Shown one piece after another: positions 26,799 to 35,075 of a stretch of DNA of 64,000 bases (position 1 is the stretch's first letter; the number at the start of each line of letters is the position of its first letter). This DNA comes from Kingella denitrificans ATCC 33394 (GTDB lineage: Bacteria; Pseudomonadota; Gammaproteobacteria; Burkholderiales; Neisseriaceae): NCBI RefSeq assembly GCF_000190695.1, contig NZ_GL870929.1:208853-272852 (forward strand), in the 5' to 3' direction. The notes under the pieces are model-generated. The model was not told the DNA's origin, ran no database searches, and saw only the letters and a list, made by a program, of their open reading frames with translations. A program made the translations under genes and the position numbers.

Positions 26799-27743
26799 AT
26801 GTATCAAATTCAAGAACCTTATCAATCCGGTCATTTGGCTGTTTCGCCAATCCATCAGATTTATTATGAAGTTTCAGGCAATCCGCAAGGCAAACCGGTG
26901 ATTTTCCTGCACGGTGGCCCGGGAGGCGGTTGCAGTCCGCTGCATCGCGGTTTTTTCAATCCGGAGCGTTACCAAATCGTGTTGATTGACCAGCGCGGAG
27001 CAGGCCGCTCGTTGCCTTACGCGTGTATTGAGGAGAATACCACGTGGGATTTGGTGGATGATATCGAGCGTATTCGGGAATTTCTGGGGATTGAGCAATG
27101 GTTGGTATTTGGCGGCTCTTGGGGCAGTACTCTCGCATTGGCGTATGCGCAAACCTATCCTCATCGTGTGACTGAACTGATTTTGCGCGGCATTTTCTTG
27201 GGGCGGCAGCAGGAATACGACTGGATTTGCCGTTTTGGTGCGAATGCCGTTTTCCCCGAATATTGGCCCGAATTTCAAGATTTTGTTCCCGAAGGGCAGC
27301 GTCATGATTTGGTTGCTGCGTATCGCCATTTAATGCGACCGGACAATCCGAATCGGGAAGAAATGCTGGCTGCAGCATCGGCTTGGGCCAAGTGGGAGAG
27401 CCATATCATTCATTTGGCGCATAATCAGGAAGCAGTGGATGAATATAATGATGGCGAAGCGGCTTTGGCGATTGCGCGGATAGAAAATCATTATTTCACC
27501 CATCGTTGTTGGCTGGATAATGAGCGCGCGCTGCTGCAAAACATGGACAAAATACGCCATATTCCGACCATTATCGTGCAAGGCCGCTATGATATGTGTA
27601 CGCCGGTGCAGGCTGCTTTTGATTTGAAGCAGGCATTCCCTGAAGCTGAGTTGCGGATTGTTCAGGCAGGGCATTCTGCATTTGAACCTGCCATTGCCCA
27701 AGCATTGCTGGATGCGACCGAGCAGTTTTCCGAATCGGCATAG
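26799..27743 (+). CDS. pip: Prolyl iminopeptidase
   Basis: A 314-residue alpha/beta hydrolase that removes N-terminal proline from peptides. The oxyanion segment is LHGGPGGGCSP, the nucleophile Ser lies in GGSWGSTLAL, the Asp in GRYDMCTP and the His in AGHSAFEP. GGGAGGAA precedes the ATG at 26799. A DUS within the gene encodes the VQAAF segment close to the Asp. The protein is expected to be cytoplasmic. Confidence 0.95.
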   Translation: MYQIQEPYQSGHLAVSPIHQIYYEVSGNPQGKPVIFLHGGPGGGCSPLHRGFFNPERYQIVLIDQRGAGRSLPYACIEENTTWDLVDDIERIREFLGIEQWLVFGGSWGSTLALAYAQTYPHRVTELILRGIFLGRQQEYDWICRFGANAVFPEYWPEFQDFVPEGQRHDLVAAYRHLMRPDNPNREEMLAAASAWAKWESHIIHLAHNQEAVDEYNDGEAALAIARIENHYFTHRCWLDNERALLQNMDKIRHIPTIIVQGRYDMCTPVQAAFDLKQAFPEAELRIVQAGHSAFEPAIAQALLDATEQFSESA

Positions 27744-27766
27744 TGCAGGCTGCTTTTAATAGACGA

Positions 27767-27802
27767 AAAAACAGCATCTTGATTATTTCAAGATGCTGTT
27801 TT
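27767..27802. terminator. Bidirectional terminator between pip and cytochrome c5
   Basis: A near-perfect 15-base stem, AAAACAGCATCTTGA with TCAAGATGCTGTTTT, and a six-base loop lie between the convergent genes. It is not built from DUS, although a lone DUS lies just before it. Confidence 0.85.
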
Positions 27803-27813
27803 GTTTGGTCGGA

Positions 27814-28692
27814 CTAGCCGCCGGATTGTTGAACCATGTAGCGGACAACGTCTTTGATTTCATCGTCGCTCAAAGAAGAACCGCCTTTAGGTGGCATCAC
27901 GCCGCCTTTCGGATTGGTCAGGCCTTCAATCGCGTGTTTGAACAGGGTTTCTTCGCCTTGTTTGATGCGCGGCGCCCAGTCTTCACGGTTGGTTACTTTG
28001 GGTGCGAACGGAATGGCGGCGGTGGCTCCGTGGCAGGCTGCACAAGATTTCTCAAACAGCTCTTTGCCGCGACCGTTTGCTGCTGCCGTATCTGCAGGTT
28101 TGCTGTCGCCACCCGCCGCAGAAGCACTTGCCGCAGTTCCTGAAGCGGCAGCAGCACCAGAAGCCGCTGCGCCAGAGGCAGCCGCAGCATTATTGCCGGC
28201 AGTGCCGGATTCGTCAAAATGGGCACCGGATTGGTTGGCCATATAGGCAACGGCGCGCGCCACTTCTTCATCAGTCAGAGTTTGGTCGCCGCCTTTGGCC
28301 GGCATCACGCCGCCATCTGCGCCGCTGAAACCTTTGACTGCGTGCTCAACCAGCACATTTACACCTTGTGCGATGCGCGCTGCCCATTGGTCATTGTGCG
28401 TGATTTTAGGTGCAAAGGCGATGGTGCTGTCGGCTGCGTGACATTGTACGCAGACTTTGTCGAAAACCTGTTTGCCGGTGCGTTGGCCGGGCTCGGTGCC
28501 GTCGCCTTCAACCAAGCGTCCGCTGGGCATAATGCGTGTTTCGGTGGCGCTGGACGTGTCGTCGGAAACATCGCTGTAATAGCCGCTGCCGGCCAGCTTA
28601 ACCAGTAAAAACAATACGGCCAATACGATGACGACACCGCCGATAACGGTGGTCAAAGCAGAACCTTTTGTGTTCTTTTTAAATAATTTCAT
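27814..28692 (-). CDS. Dihaem cytochrome c5
   Basis: A 292-residue membrane-anchored c-type cytochrome. One helix spans about residues 12-34. Two cytochrome c domains carry CVQCH and CAACH haem sites, with downstream methionines in GGVMPAKGG and GGVMPPKGG. An Ala/Ser/Gly linker of about 40 residues separates them. In Neisseria, cytochrome c5 carries electrons to the cbb3 oxidase and to the nitrite reductase. GAGGC lies upstream of the ATG at 28692. Confidence 0.92.
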   Translation of the reverse strand: MKLFKKNTKGSALTTVIGGVVIVLAVLFLLVKLAGSGYYSDVSDDTSSATETRIMPSGRLVEGDGTEPGQRTGKQVFDKVCVQCHAADSTIAFAPKITHNDQWAARIAQGVNVLVEHAVKGFSGADGGVMPAKGGDQTLTDEEVARAVAYMANQSGAHFDESGTAGNNAAAASGAAASGAAAASGTAASASAAGGDSKPADTAAANGRGKELFEKSCAACHGATAAIPFAPKVTNREDWAPRIKQGEETLFKHAIEGLTNPKGGVMPPKGGSSLSDDEIKDVVRYMVQQSGG

Positions 28693-28877
28693 TGAGTTGC
28701 CTCGTCAGATTTGATAGTGGTGAGAAGAGGTGTATTGTCGCTTGTTAAAATATTCTAACAATAATTTGCGTGATTATACTGAATTTGCGTAGGCTTTCCA
28801 AGTTGATAAGTTTGGTTTGTATCAAATATTTGTGCCGTGCGGAATTCGCTTTTGCGGTGCAGGCTGCTTTTTTTAGT

Positions 28878-28905
28878 TTGCGAAAAGCCATTTTTGCTGT
28901 ATGCT
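28878..28905 (+). promoter_or_regulatory. Candidate promoter of tRNA-Arg
   Basis: TTGCGA at 28878-28883 and TATGCT at 28900-28905 are 16 bases apart and end 16 bases before the tRNA. Confidence 0.4.
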
Positions 28906-28921
28906 TACGCCTTTCGCACTT

Positions 28922-28997
28922 GTACCCGTAGCTCAGTTGGAAGAGTGTCGGTTTCCGAAGCCGAAGGTCGCTGGTTCGAACCCAGTCGGGTGCGCCA
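28922..28997 (+). tRNA. tRNA-Arg (anticodon CCG)
   Basis: A 76-base cloverleaf with encoded CCA. The acceptor GTACCCG pairs with CGGGTGC, with one G-U pair. The anticodon loop is TTCCGAA and the T arm GCTGGTTCGAACCCAGT. Confidence 0.9.
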
Positions 28998-29066
28998 AGT
29001 TTTCTTTGATTGTCAATCGATTATCTGTGCGGTGATATTCATCTGGTGCAGATATTCCTAAAAACA

Positions 29067-29100
29067 GCCTGAAACGTGTTTGATACGTTTCGGGCTTTTT
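29067..29100 (+). terminator. Intrinsic terminator downstream of tRNA-Arg
   Basis: GCCTGAAACGT pairs with ACGTTTCGGGC around a seven-base loop, then TTTTTT. It lies about 70 bases after the tRNA. Confidence 0.75.
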
Positions 29101-29123
29101 TGATGAATAAGGGTAAAACGATG

Positions 29124-29201
29124 TGCAGGCTGCTTTTAAACGGTCCGCACGGCATCGAAAAAGCAGTCTGCACTTCTTGATATGGAATGTGCAGGCTGCT
29201 T
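29124..29201. repeat. Three alternating DUS, one mutated
   Basis: TGCAGGCTGCTT at 29124-29135, AAGCAGTCTGCA at 29161-29172 (one mismatch) and TGCAGGCTGCTT at 29190-29201. They lie past the stop codon of the minus-strand CoA-transferase gene. Confidence 0.8.
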
Positions 29202-29226
29202 TTTCAGTGGGGTGATATTGGCGGGA

Positions 29227-30747
29227 TTATTTCACTCGCATATCGCCGGTTTCCACGAAGCGTTGGTGCCAAGACAAGGCTTCGTTCAGCAAATGCGGCG
29301 TGTGCAGGCCGCCCGCTTTTTCTGCGCGGTCGAAATAGTCGTGCAGTTGGTCGCGGTAATCAGGGTGCGCGCAGTTGTCGATGATGAGGCGTGCGCGTTG
29401 GCGGGGCGATTTGCCGCGCAGGTCGGCCATGCCTTGCTCGGTAACGATGAACATCACGTCGTGTTCGGTGTGGTCGTGGTGCGATACCATCGGCACAATG
29501 CAGGAAATCGCGCCGTCTTTCGCCACGGAAGGCGATACGAAGAACGAGAAGAAGGCATTGCGCGTGAAGTCGCCCGAACCGCCGATGCCGTTCATCATTT
29601 TGGTGCCCATGATGTGCGTTGAATTCACGTTGCCGTACAGGTCGGCTTCAATCATGGCGTTCATGCCGATCACGCCCAAGCGGCGGATGACTTCGGGGCT
29701 GTTGGTAAACTCCATCGGCCGCAGCACAATTTTGTCGCGCAAAAAGTCGATGTTGTCGTTAAAGCGTTGCAGCGCGTCGGGGCTGAACGACAGGGCGGTG
29801 GCCGAAGCGCATTTCATTTTGCCGGCAATAATCAAATCCAGCATGCCGTCTTGCAGCACTTCCGTGTAGCCCAGCAAATCGTCGAACGGCGAATCCATCA
29901 GGCCGGCCAGCACGGCATTGGCCACGTTGCCCACGCCGGATTGCAGCGGCAGCAGGTTTTTCGGCAGGCGGCCGGCTTTTACTTCGTGGCTGAAGAAATC
30001 GATAATTTGCGCGGCAATGCGTTTGGACATTTCGTCCGGTTCGGCAAATTTGCTGTTGCGGTCGCCGGCATCCGTGAAGACGATGGCGACGATTTTGTCC
30101 AAATCGCAGTCGATATAAGGTACGCCGATGCGGTCGAACGGATGGAGGATGTTGATGGGTTTGCGGAACGGAGGCGTGCCGATGTCGGCTTGGACATCGT
30201 GCATGCCGTTCAGTTTGATATTTTGCGCCAGGTTGATTTCAATGATGATTTTTTGGGCAACTTTAACTGCTTCGTTGGCGTGTCCGATGCCCATTGCAGG
30301 AATGATTTTTCCGTCTTCTGTAATGGCGCTGGCTTCGATGATGGCGAAATCGAATTGGCCGTAAAAACCTTGGCGCATTTGTTGCTCGACATGCGACAGG
30401 TGCATATCCTGATAGGCGATGTTGCCGGCGTTGATGTTATTGCGCAGGGTGGGGTCGGATTGGAAGGGGCTGCGGAAGCGGATGGCGTTGGCGGCGGCCA
30501 ATACGCCGTCGCATTCGGGCGCGGTGGAGGCACCGGTGATGACGCCGACGCTGAACGGCCGTCCGGCGGCGTGTTCAACTTTGGCTCTTTCAGCAATGGC
30601 GGTGGGCAGTGCTTTGGGGTAGCCTGCGCCGGTGAAGCCGGATACGGCCAATGTCATGCCGTCGCAGATGAATTCGGCCGCCTGTTCGGCGGTCATGATT
30701 TTACTGTGTAAACCTGCGTGCAAAATGCGTTCGGCAGCTTGTGTCAT
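29227..30747 (-). CDS. Acetyl-CoA hydrolase/transferase family (succinyl-CoA:acetate CoA-transferase type)
   Basis: A 506-residue enzyme of the family that includes AarC and ScpC. It would exchange CoA between acetate and succinate, or hydrolyse acetyl-CoA. Family segments are VSGFTGAGYPKALP near the N-terminus, GVGNVANAVLAGL in the middle and MNGIGGSGDFTRNA near the C-terminus. AGGAG precedes the ATG at 30747, so the 34-residue upstream extension is rejected. Together with the aceEF genes it points to active acetate/pyruvate metabolism. Transferase and hydrolase cannot be separated by eye. Confidence 0.88.
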   Translation of the reverse strand: MTQAAERILHAGLHSKIMTAEQAAEFICDGMTLAVSGFTGAGYPKALPTAIAERAKVEHAAGRPFSVGVITGASTAPECDGVLAAANAIRFRSPFQSDPTLRNNINAGNIAYQDMHLSHVEQQMRQGFYGQFDFAIIEASAITEDGKIIPAMGIGHANEAVKVAQKIIIEINLAQNIKLNGMHDVQADIGTPPFRKPINILHPFDRIGVPYIDCDLDKIVAIVFTDAGDRNSKFAEPDEMSKRIAAQIIDFFSHEVKAGRLPKNLLPLQSGVGNVANAVLAGLMDSPFDDLLGYTEVLQDGMLDLIIAGKMKCASATALSFSPDALQRFNDNIDFLRDKIVLRPMEFTNSPEVIRRLGVIGMNAMIEADLYGNVNSTHIMGTKMMNGIGGSGDFTRNAFFSFFVSPSVAKDGAISCIVPMVSHHDHTEHDVMFIVTEQGMADLRGKSPRQRARLIIDNCAHPDYRDQLHDYFDRAEKAGGLHTPHLLNEALSWHQRFVETGDMRVK

Positions 30748-31076
30748 GGGTATTCTCCTGTTTGCAAATCGGGACGTTGGTGGGGGTGAACCTTCAAAGA
30801 TTTTTGCGGTCGGGCTGTTATTCGGTATTGCGAAACCGACAAATTGCAATATAACGTAAAGAAATTTGTTTGTATAGATTTTTCACGGCGGTTAGCGGGG
30901 TGCAGGCTGCTTTTGGAACGGCGGCCGCATAAAATACGCCGATAAAACAAACGCCAAAACGGGCATGAGCATGCTTCGGATTTTTTGATAACGCCGATTG
31001 TGTTTGCTGAAGGATAATTTTGCTACAATTTGCGGCGCAAAAGCAGCCTGCACATCGTCAAGACACGGAAAAGATT

Positions 31077-33074
31077 ATGAAACTGAATCCACCGCAGCAA
31101 GAGGCGGTCGAATATTTGGGCGGGCCGCTGTTTGTCCTTGCGGGGGCGGGCAGCGGCAAAACGCGTGTGATTATCGAAAAAATCGTCCACATGATTACGC
31201 GCTGCGGCTATAAGCCTTACCATATTGCCGCCATCACGTTCACCAACAAGGCCGCCAACGAAATGCAGGAGCGCATTGCCCACCGCCTGGGCAAGGAGCA
31301 GACGCGCGGGCTGACCATTTCCACCTTCCATTCGCTGGGCATGCGGATTTTGCGCGAAGATGCGCCATCGGTGGGCTATAAACGCAATTTTTCGGTGCTG
31401 GACGCTTCGGATAGCCAGAAAATCCTGACGGAGATTTTGGGCAGCTCGGGGCGAGAGCCAGTGTTTAAGGCGCAGCACCAGATTTCGTTGTGGAAAAACC
31501 GCTTGCAGACGCCGGAAGATGCCGTGCAGGCTGCTTCCGACGATTGGGAACGGCAAACCGCGCAGGTTTATGCTGCTTATCAGGAAACCCTGCTGCATTA
31601 TCAAGCCGTGGATTTTGACGACTTAATCCGCCTGCCTGTGCTGCTGTTGCAGGAGCACAGCGACATCCGCCTGAAATGGCAGCAGCGGCTGCGTTACCTG
31701 CTGGTGGACGAATGCCAAGACACCAACGCCTGCCAATACGCGCTGCTGCGCTGTTTGGCCGGATTGGAAGGGCAGTTCACGGCGGTGGGCGACGACGACC
31801 AAAGCATTTATGCCTGGCGCGGCGCGAACATGGAAAACCTGCGCCGCCTGCAAGAGGATTATCCGCAGCTCAAAATGATTAAGCTGGAACAGAATTACCG
31901 TTCCACCGCGCGGATTTTGCGAATTGCCAACCAAATGATCACCAACAATCCGAAACTGTTCCCCAAAACCCTGTGGTCGCAGCTGGGGGAAGGCAATCCC
32001 GTGCGCATTGTGGTGTGCGACGACGAACAGCGCGAAGCGGAATATGTCGCCCAGCAGATTTACCAGCAAAAACGCATTCACGGCGCGAAATATGCCGATT
32101 TTGCCGTGCTCTACCGCAGCAACCACCAGGCGCGGATTTTCGAGCAGGCACTGCGCGCCGCCCATATCGCCTACACGATTTCGGGCGGGCAGAGTTTTTA
32201 CGACAAAGCCGAAATCAAAGACGTACTGGCGTATATGCGCGTGCTGGCGAACCCGAACGACGACCCGGCCTTTTTGCGCGCGGCCACCACGCCCAAACGC
32301 GGCATCGGTGATACCACGCTGGGCAAATTGAACGATTATGCCAAGCAGCACGAATGCAGCCTGTTTGAGGCCGCAGGCAGCCTGCACGCGCTGACCGCAT
32401 TGTCCGGCAAAAGCCGCGAATCGTTGCAGCAGTTTATGGCGCTGCTGCACGATTACGGCCGCCGCGCGCAGGAAGACGATGCGGGCGCGACGATTCAGGA
32501 TTTGCTCAAAGACATCGATTACGAAAACCACCTGCTGGCCATGAGCGACAACAACAGCAAAATGGCGGAAAACCGCTGGCGCAACGTGCAGGAATTGTGC
32601 GACTGGCTGGCACGCAAAGGCGAAGAGGGCGAGCGCAGCTTGGTGGATTTGACGCAGACCATCGCGCTGATGACGCTCTTGGAAGGGCGCAACGGCGAGG
32701 AAATCGATGCAGTGAAACTGTCCACACTGCATGCGTCCAAAGGTTTGGAATATCCGTTTGTCTATTTGGTCGGTTGCGAGGAAGGCATCCTGCCGCACGC
32801 CGACAGCGTGGAAGAGGGCGGTTTGGAAGAAGAGCGGCGGTTGATGTATGTGGGGATTACGCGCGCCAAGCAGGAGCTGACGCTGACGTATTGCCGCAAA
32901 CGCAAACGCATGGGCAACTGGCAATTCCCCGAACCGAGCCGTTTCATTGGCGAAATGCCGCAGCAGGAATTGGCCTTTTTCGGGCGAAAAGGCGACAACA
33001 CGCGCGTGGGGCAGGAAGAGGGCTTGCAATATACGCAGAATTTGTTGGCCATGCTGCAAAAGAAAAAAACATGA
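31077..33074 (+). CDS. rep: ATP-dependent DNA helicase Rep
   Basis: A 665-residue superfamily 1A 3'-5' helicase that helps replication forks pass bound proteins. It starts MKLNPPQQEAV, and Walker A is AGAGSGKT at about residues 24-31. Motif II is VDECQDT, motif III GDDDQSIYAWRGA, motif IV QNYRS and motif VI VGITRAK. Start and length resemble Rep more than UvrD. Its stop codon is three bases from the azlC start. Confidence 0.94.
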   Translation: MKLNPPQQEAVEYLGGPLFVLAGAGSGKTRVIIEKIVHMITRCGYKPYHIAAITFTNKAANEMQERIAHRLGKEQTRGLTISTFHSLGMRILREDAPSVGYKRNFSVLDASDSQKILTEILGSSGREPVFKAQHQISLWKNRLQTPEDAVQAASDDWERQTAQVYAAYQETLLHYQAVDFDDLIRLPVLLLQEHSDIRLKWQQRLRYLLVDECQDTNACQYALLRCLAGLEGQFTAVGDDDQSIYAWRGANMENLRRLQEDYPQLKMIKLEQNYRSTARILRIANQMITNNPKLFPKTLWSQLGEGNPVRIVVCDDEQREAEYVAQQIYQQKRIHGAKYADFAVLYRSNHQARIFEQALRAAHIAYTISGGQSFYDKAEIKDVLAYMRVLANPNDDPAFLRAATTPKRGIGDTTLGKLNDYAKQHECSLFEAAGSLHALTALSGKSRESLQQFMALLHDYGRRAQEDDAGATIQDLLKDIDYENHLLAMSDNNSKMAENRWRNVQELCDWLARKGEEGERSLVDLTQTIALMTLLEGRNGEEIDAVKLSTLHASKGLEYPFVYLVGCEEGILPHADSVEEGGLEEERRLMYVGITRAKQELTLTYCRKRKRMGNWQFPEPSRFIGEMPQQELAFFGRKGDNTRVGQEEGLQYTQNLLAMLQKKKT

Positions 33075-33077
33075 AAG

Positions 33078-33803
33078 ATGAAAATGCGACATTTTTTGAC
33101 ACATACCGAATTTAAGCGCGGCCTTCGGGAATCGCTGCCGATAATATTGGGAGCCGTGCCGTTTGCGTTGATTTTGGGCGCACAGGCGCGGCAGAAAGGC
33201 ATGAGCGCTCTGGAAACGGTGATGATGGGGCTGAATTTCGCCGGCGGTTCGGAGTTTGCCGCCGTGAATTTGTGGACTTCGCCGCTGCCCGTGCTGCTGA
33301 TTATCGCCACCACGGCCATGATTAACAGCCGCCATATCCTGATGGGGGCAGCCATGGCGCCGCTGCTGCGCCACCTGCCGTTGCGCAAAGTGCTGCCGGC
33401 CTTGTTCATGATGACGGATGAAAGCTGGGCGATGGGCATTGCCGACAGCCAAAAACACGCCCAAAAGCAGCCTGCACGTCTCAATTACGAATATTACATG
33501 GGCACGGCGGCATCGCTGTATGCCGTGTGGGTGTGCTTCGGCTTTTTGGGCGCATCGCTGGCACCCATGCTGGGCGATGTGGGACGCTTCGGATTTGGCA
33601 TGGCGTTTCCGGCGGTGTTCCTGGTGCTGCTGCGCGGCATGTGGCGCGGTTGGTTTGCGGCGCGCCCGTGGCTGGTCAGCCTGTTGGCGGCAGCCTGCAC
33701 TTATCTGGCGGCACCGAACACGGGCTGGTACGTTGTCGTCGGCTCGCTGGCAGGGCTGGTTTATGCCTATTTCGCCCCGGCCAAAGGAGCGGCGCATGAT
33801 TAG
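33078..33803 (+). CDS. azlC: AzlC-family branched-chain amino acid exporter, large subunit
   Basis: A 241-residue inner-membrane protein. Family segments are LPIILGAVPFALILGA, MMGLNFAGGSEFAAV and MINSRHILMGAAMAP, then MMTDESWAM. With AzlD it forms a LIV-E-type exporter. It starts three bases after rep. A DUS inside encodes QKQPAR in a cytoplasmic or loop segment. Confidence 0.92.
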   Translation: MKMRHFLTHTEFKRGLRESLPIILGAVPFALILGAQARQKGMSALETVMMGLNFAGGSEFAAVNLWTSPLPVLLIIATTAMINSRHILMGAAMAPLLRHLPLRKVLPALFMMTDESWAMGIADSQKHAQKQPARLNYEYYMGTAASLYAVWVCFGFLGASLAPMLGDVGRFGFGMAFPAVFLVLLRGMWRGWFAARPWLVSLLAAACTYLAAPNTGWYVVVGSLAGLVYAYFAPAKGAAHD

Positions 33804-34104
33804 TTGGGCATCTTTCCTCACGATTATCGGCATGCTCTGCGTTACCTACAGCACGCGCCTAATCGGCTATTTCGCCCTGCGCAACCGCACGTTAAGCCCG
33901 CGCGCCAAGCAGATGATGGAAGCCGCGCCGGGTTGCGTCCTCATTTCCGTGATTGCGCCGTATTTCGTATCGCACAAACCACACGAGCTGTTTGCTTTGG
34001 CGGTGGCGCTGCTGATGGCCGCCCGCTTTTCCATGCTGACGACGGTGCTGGCGGCAGTGGCGGCTTCGGGTATTGGCGGCTGGCTGTTGCAGTTGCTCGG
34101 ATAA
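33796..34104 (+). CDS. azlD: AzlD-family branched-chain amino acid exporter, small subunit
   Basis: A 102-residue membrane protein with a TYSTRLIGYFAL start and AAPGCVLISVIAPYF, typical of AzlD. It overlaps azlC by eight bases, and AAAGGAG lies upstream of its ATG at 33796. Confidence 0.88.
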   Translation: MISWASFLTIIGMLCVTYSTRLIGYFALRNRTLSPRAKQMMEAAPGCVLISVIAPYFVSHKPHELFALAVALLMAARFSMLTTVLAAVAASGIGGWLLQLLG

Positions 34105-34106
34105 AG

Positions 34107-34144
34107 TGCAGGCTGCTTTCAAAACGATGAAAAAGCAGCCTGCA
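34107..34144 (+). repeat. Reversed-order DUS pair after azlD
   Basis: TGCAGGCTGCTT then AAGCAGCCTGCA, beginning two bases after the azlD stop codon, with T and A runs facing the loop. Confidence 0.75.
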
Positions 34145-34217
34145 CATTATCTTTTCTGCTTCGGGCCAAAAGCCATTACAATACCGTCCTTTTGATTTAA
34201 CCCACAAAGGCAGCAAC

Positions 34218-34991
34218 ATGCGAATTATCTCGGCAAATGTGAACGGCATCCGTTCGGCCTATAAAAAAGGCTTTTTGGACTACATGGCGCAATCCGGCGC
34301 AGATATTGTCTGCGTGCAGGAATTGAAGGCGCAGGAAGCCGATTTGGCGGACGATATGAAAAACCCGCACGGCATGCATGGCGTGTGGCATTGCGCCCAA
34401 AAACGCGGTTACAGCGGCGTGGCCATTTACAGCAAACGCACGCCCGATGCGGTGCACATCGGATTGGGGCTGGAGCAATTCGATCAGGAAGGCCGCTTTG
34501 TCCGTGCTGATTTCGGCAATTTGAGTGTGATTTCGCTGTATCTGCCCAGCGGCACCAGCGCGGAAGAGCGCCAAGCCTACAAATACAAATTTTTGGATGC
34601 GTTTTACCCAATCTTGGCGGAGCTGAAAGCCAGCGGGCGCGACGTGGTGGTGTGCGGCGACTGGAACATCGCGCACCAGAATATCGATATCAAAAACTGG
34701 AAGGGCAATCAGAAAAATTCAGGCTTTTTGCCCGAAGAGCGCGCATGGATCGGCAAGGTCATCGGAGAACTCGGCTGGGTGGACGCTTGGCGGACGCTGT
34801 ATCCCGAAGTGGCGGGCTATACATGGTGGAGCAACCGCGGCCAAGCGTATGCCAAAGATGTCGGTTGGCGGATTGATTACCAAATGGTAACGCCGCAGTT
34901 GGCACAGGCCATGCAGTCGGCGCATGTGTATAAAGACGTGAAATTCTCCGACCACGCACCGCTGGTGGTGGATTATGCGTATGATTTATAA
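34218..34991 (+). CDS. xthA: Exodeoxyribonuclease III / AP endonuclease (NApe-like)
   Basis: A 257-residue Mg2+-dependent repair nuclease of the Xth/APE family. Active-site segments are ISANVNGIRSA, QELKAQE, GDWNIAHQNIDIKN and the C-terminal FSDHAPLVVDY. Neisseria has two paralogues, NApe (AP endonuclease) and NExo (3'-phosphodiesterase). From memory this sequence is closer to NApe, but I cannot confirm that without alignment. It is a single gene between DUS hairpins. Confidence 0.92.
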   Translation: MRIISANVNGIRSAYKKGFLDYMAQSGADIVCVQELKAQEADLADDMKNPHGMHGVWHCAQKRGYSGVAIYSKRTPDAVHIGLGLEQFDQEGRFVRADFGNLSVISLYLPSGTSAEERQAYKYKFLDAFYPILAELKASGRDVVVCGDWNIAHQNIDIKNWKGNQKNSGFLPEERAWIGKVIGELGWVDAWRTLYPEVAGYTWWSNRGQAYAKDVGWRIDYQMVTPQLAQAMQSAHVYKDVKFSDHAPLVVDYAYDL

Positions 34992-35019
34992 CTATTTTAT
35001 TTGAATTCGGCACGTTAAA

Positions 35020-35058
35020 AAGCAGCCTGCACTCGTGAAAACAAAGTGCAGGCTGCTT
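35020..35058. terminator. DUS inverted pair between convergent xthA and aceF
   Basis: A 12-base stem with a 15-base loop and A and T runs on the outside, suitable for ending transcripts from both directions. Confidence 0.8.
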
Positions 35059-35075
35059 TTATAATGCTCAGCGGA

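Noticed and set aside
31623..33833. 736-codon minus-strand frame over rep and azlC
   Set aside because: It spans two known plus-strand genes and has a His/Arg/Gln-rich shadow composition.
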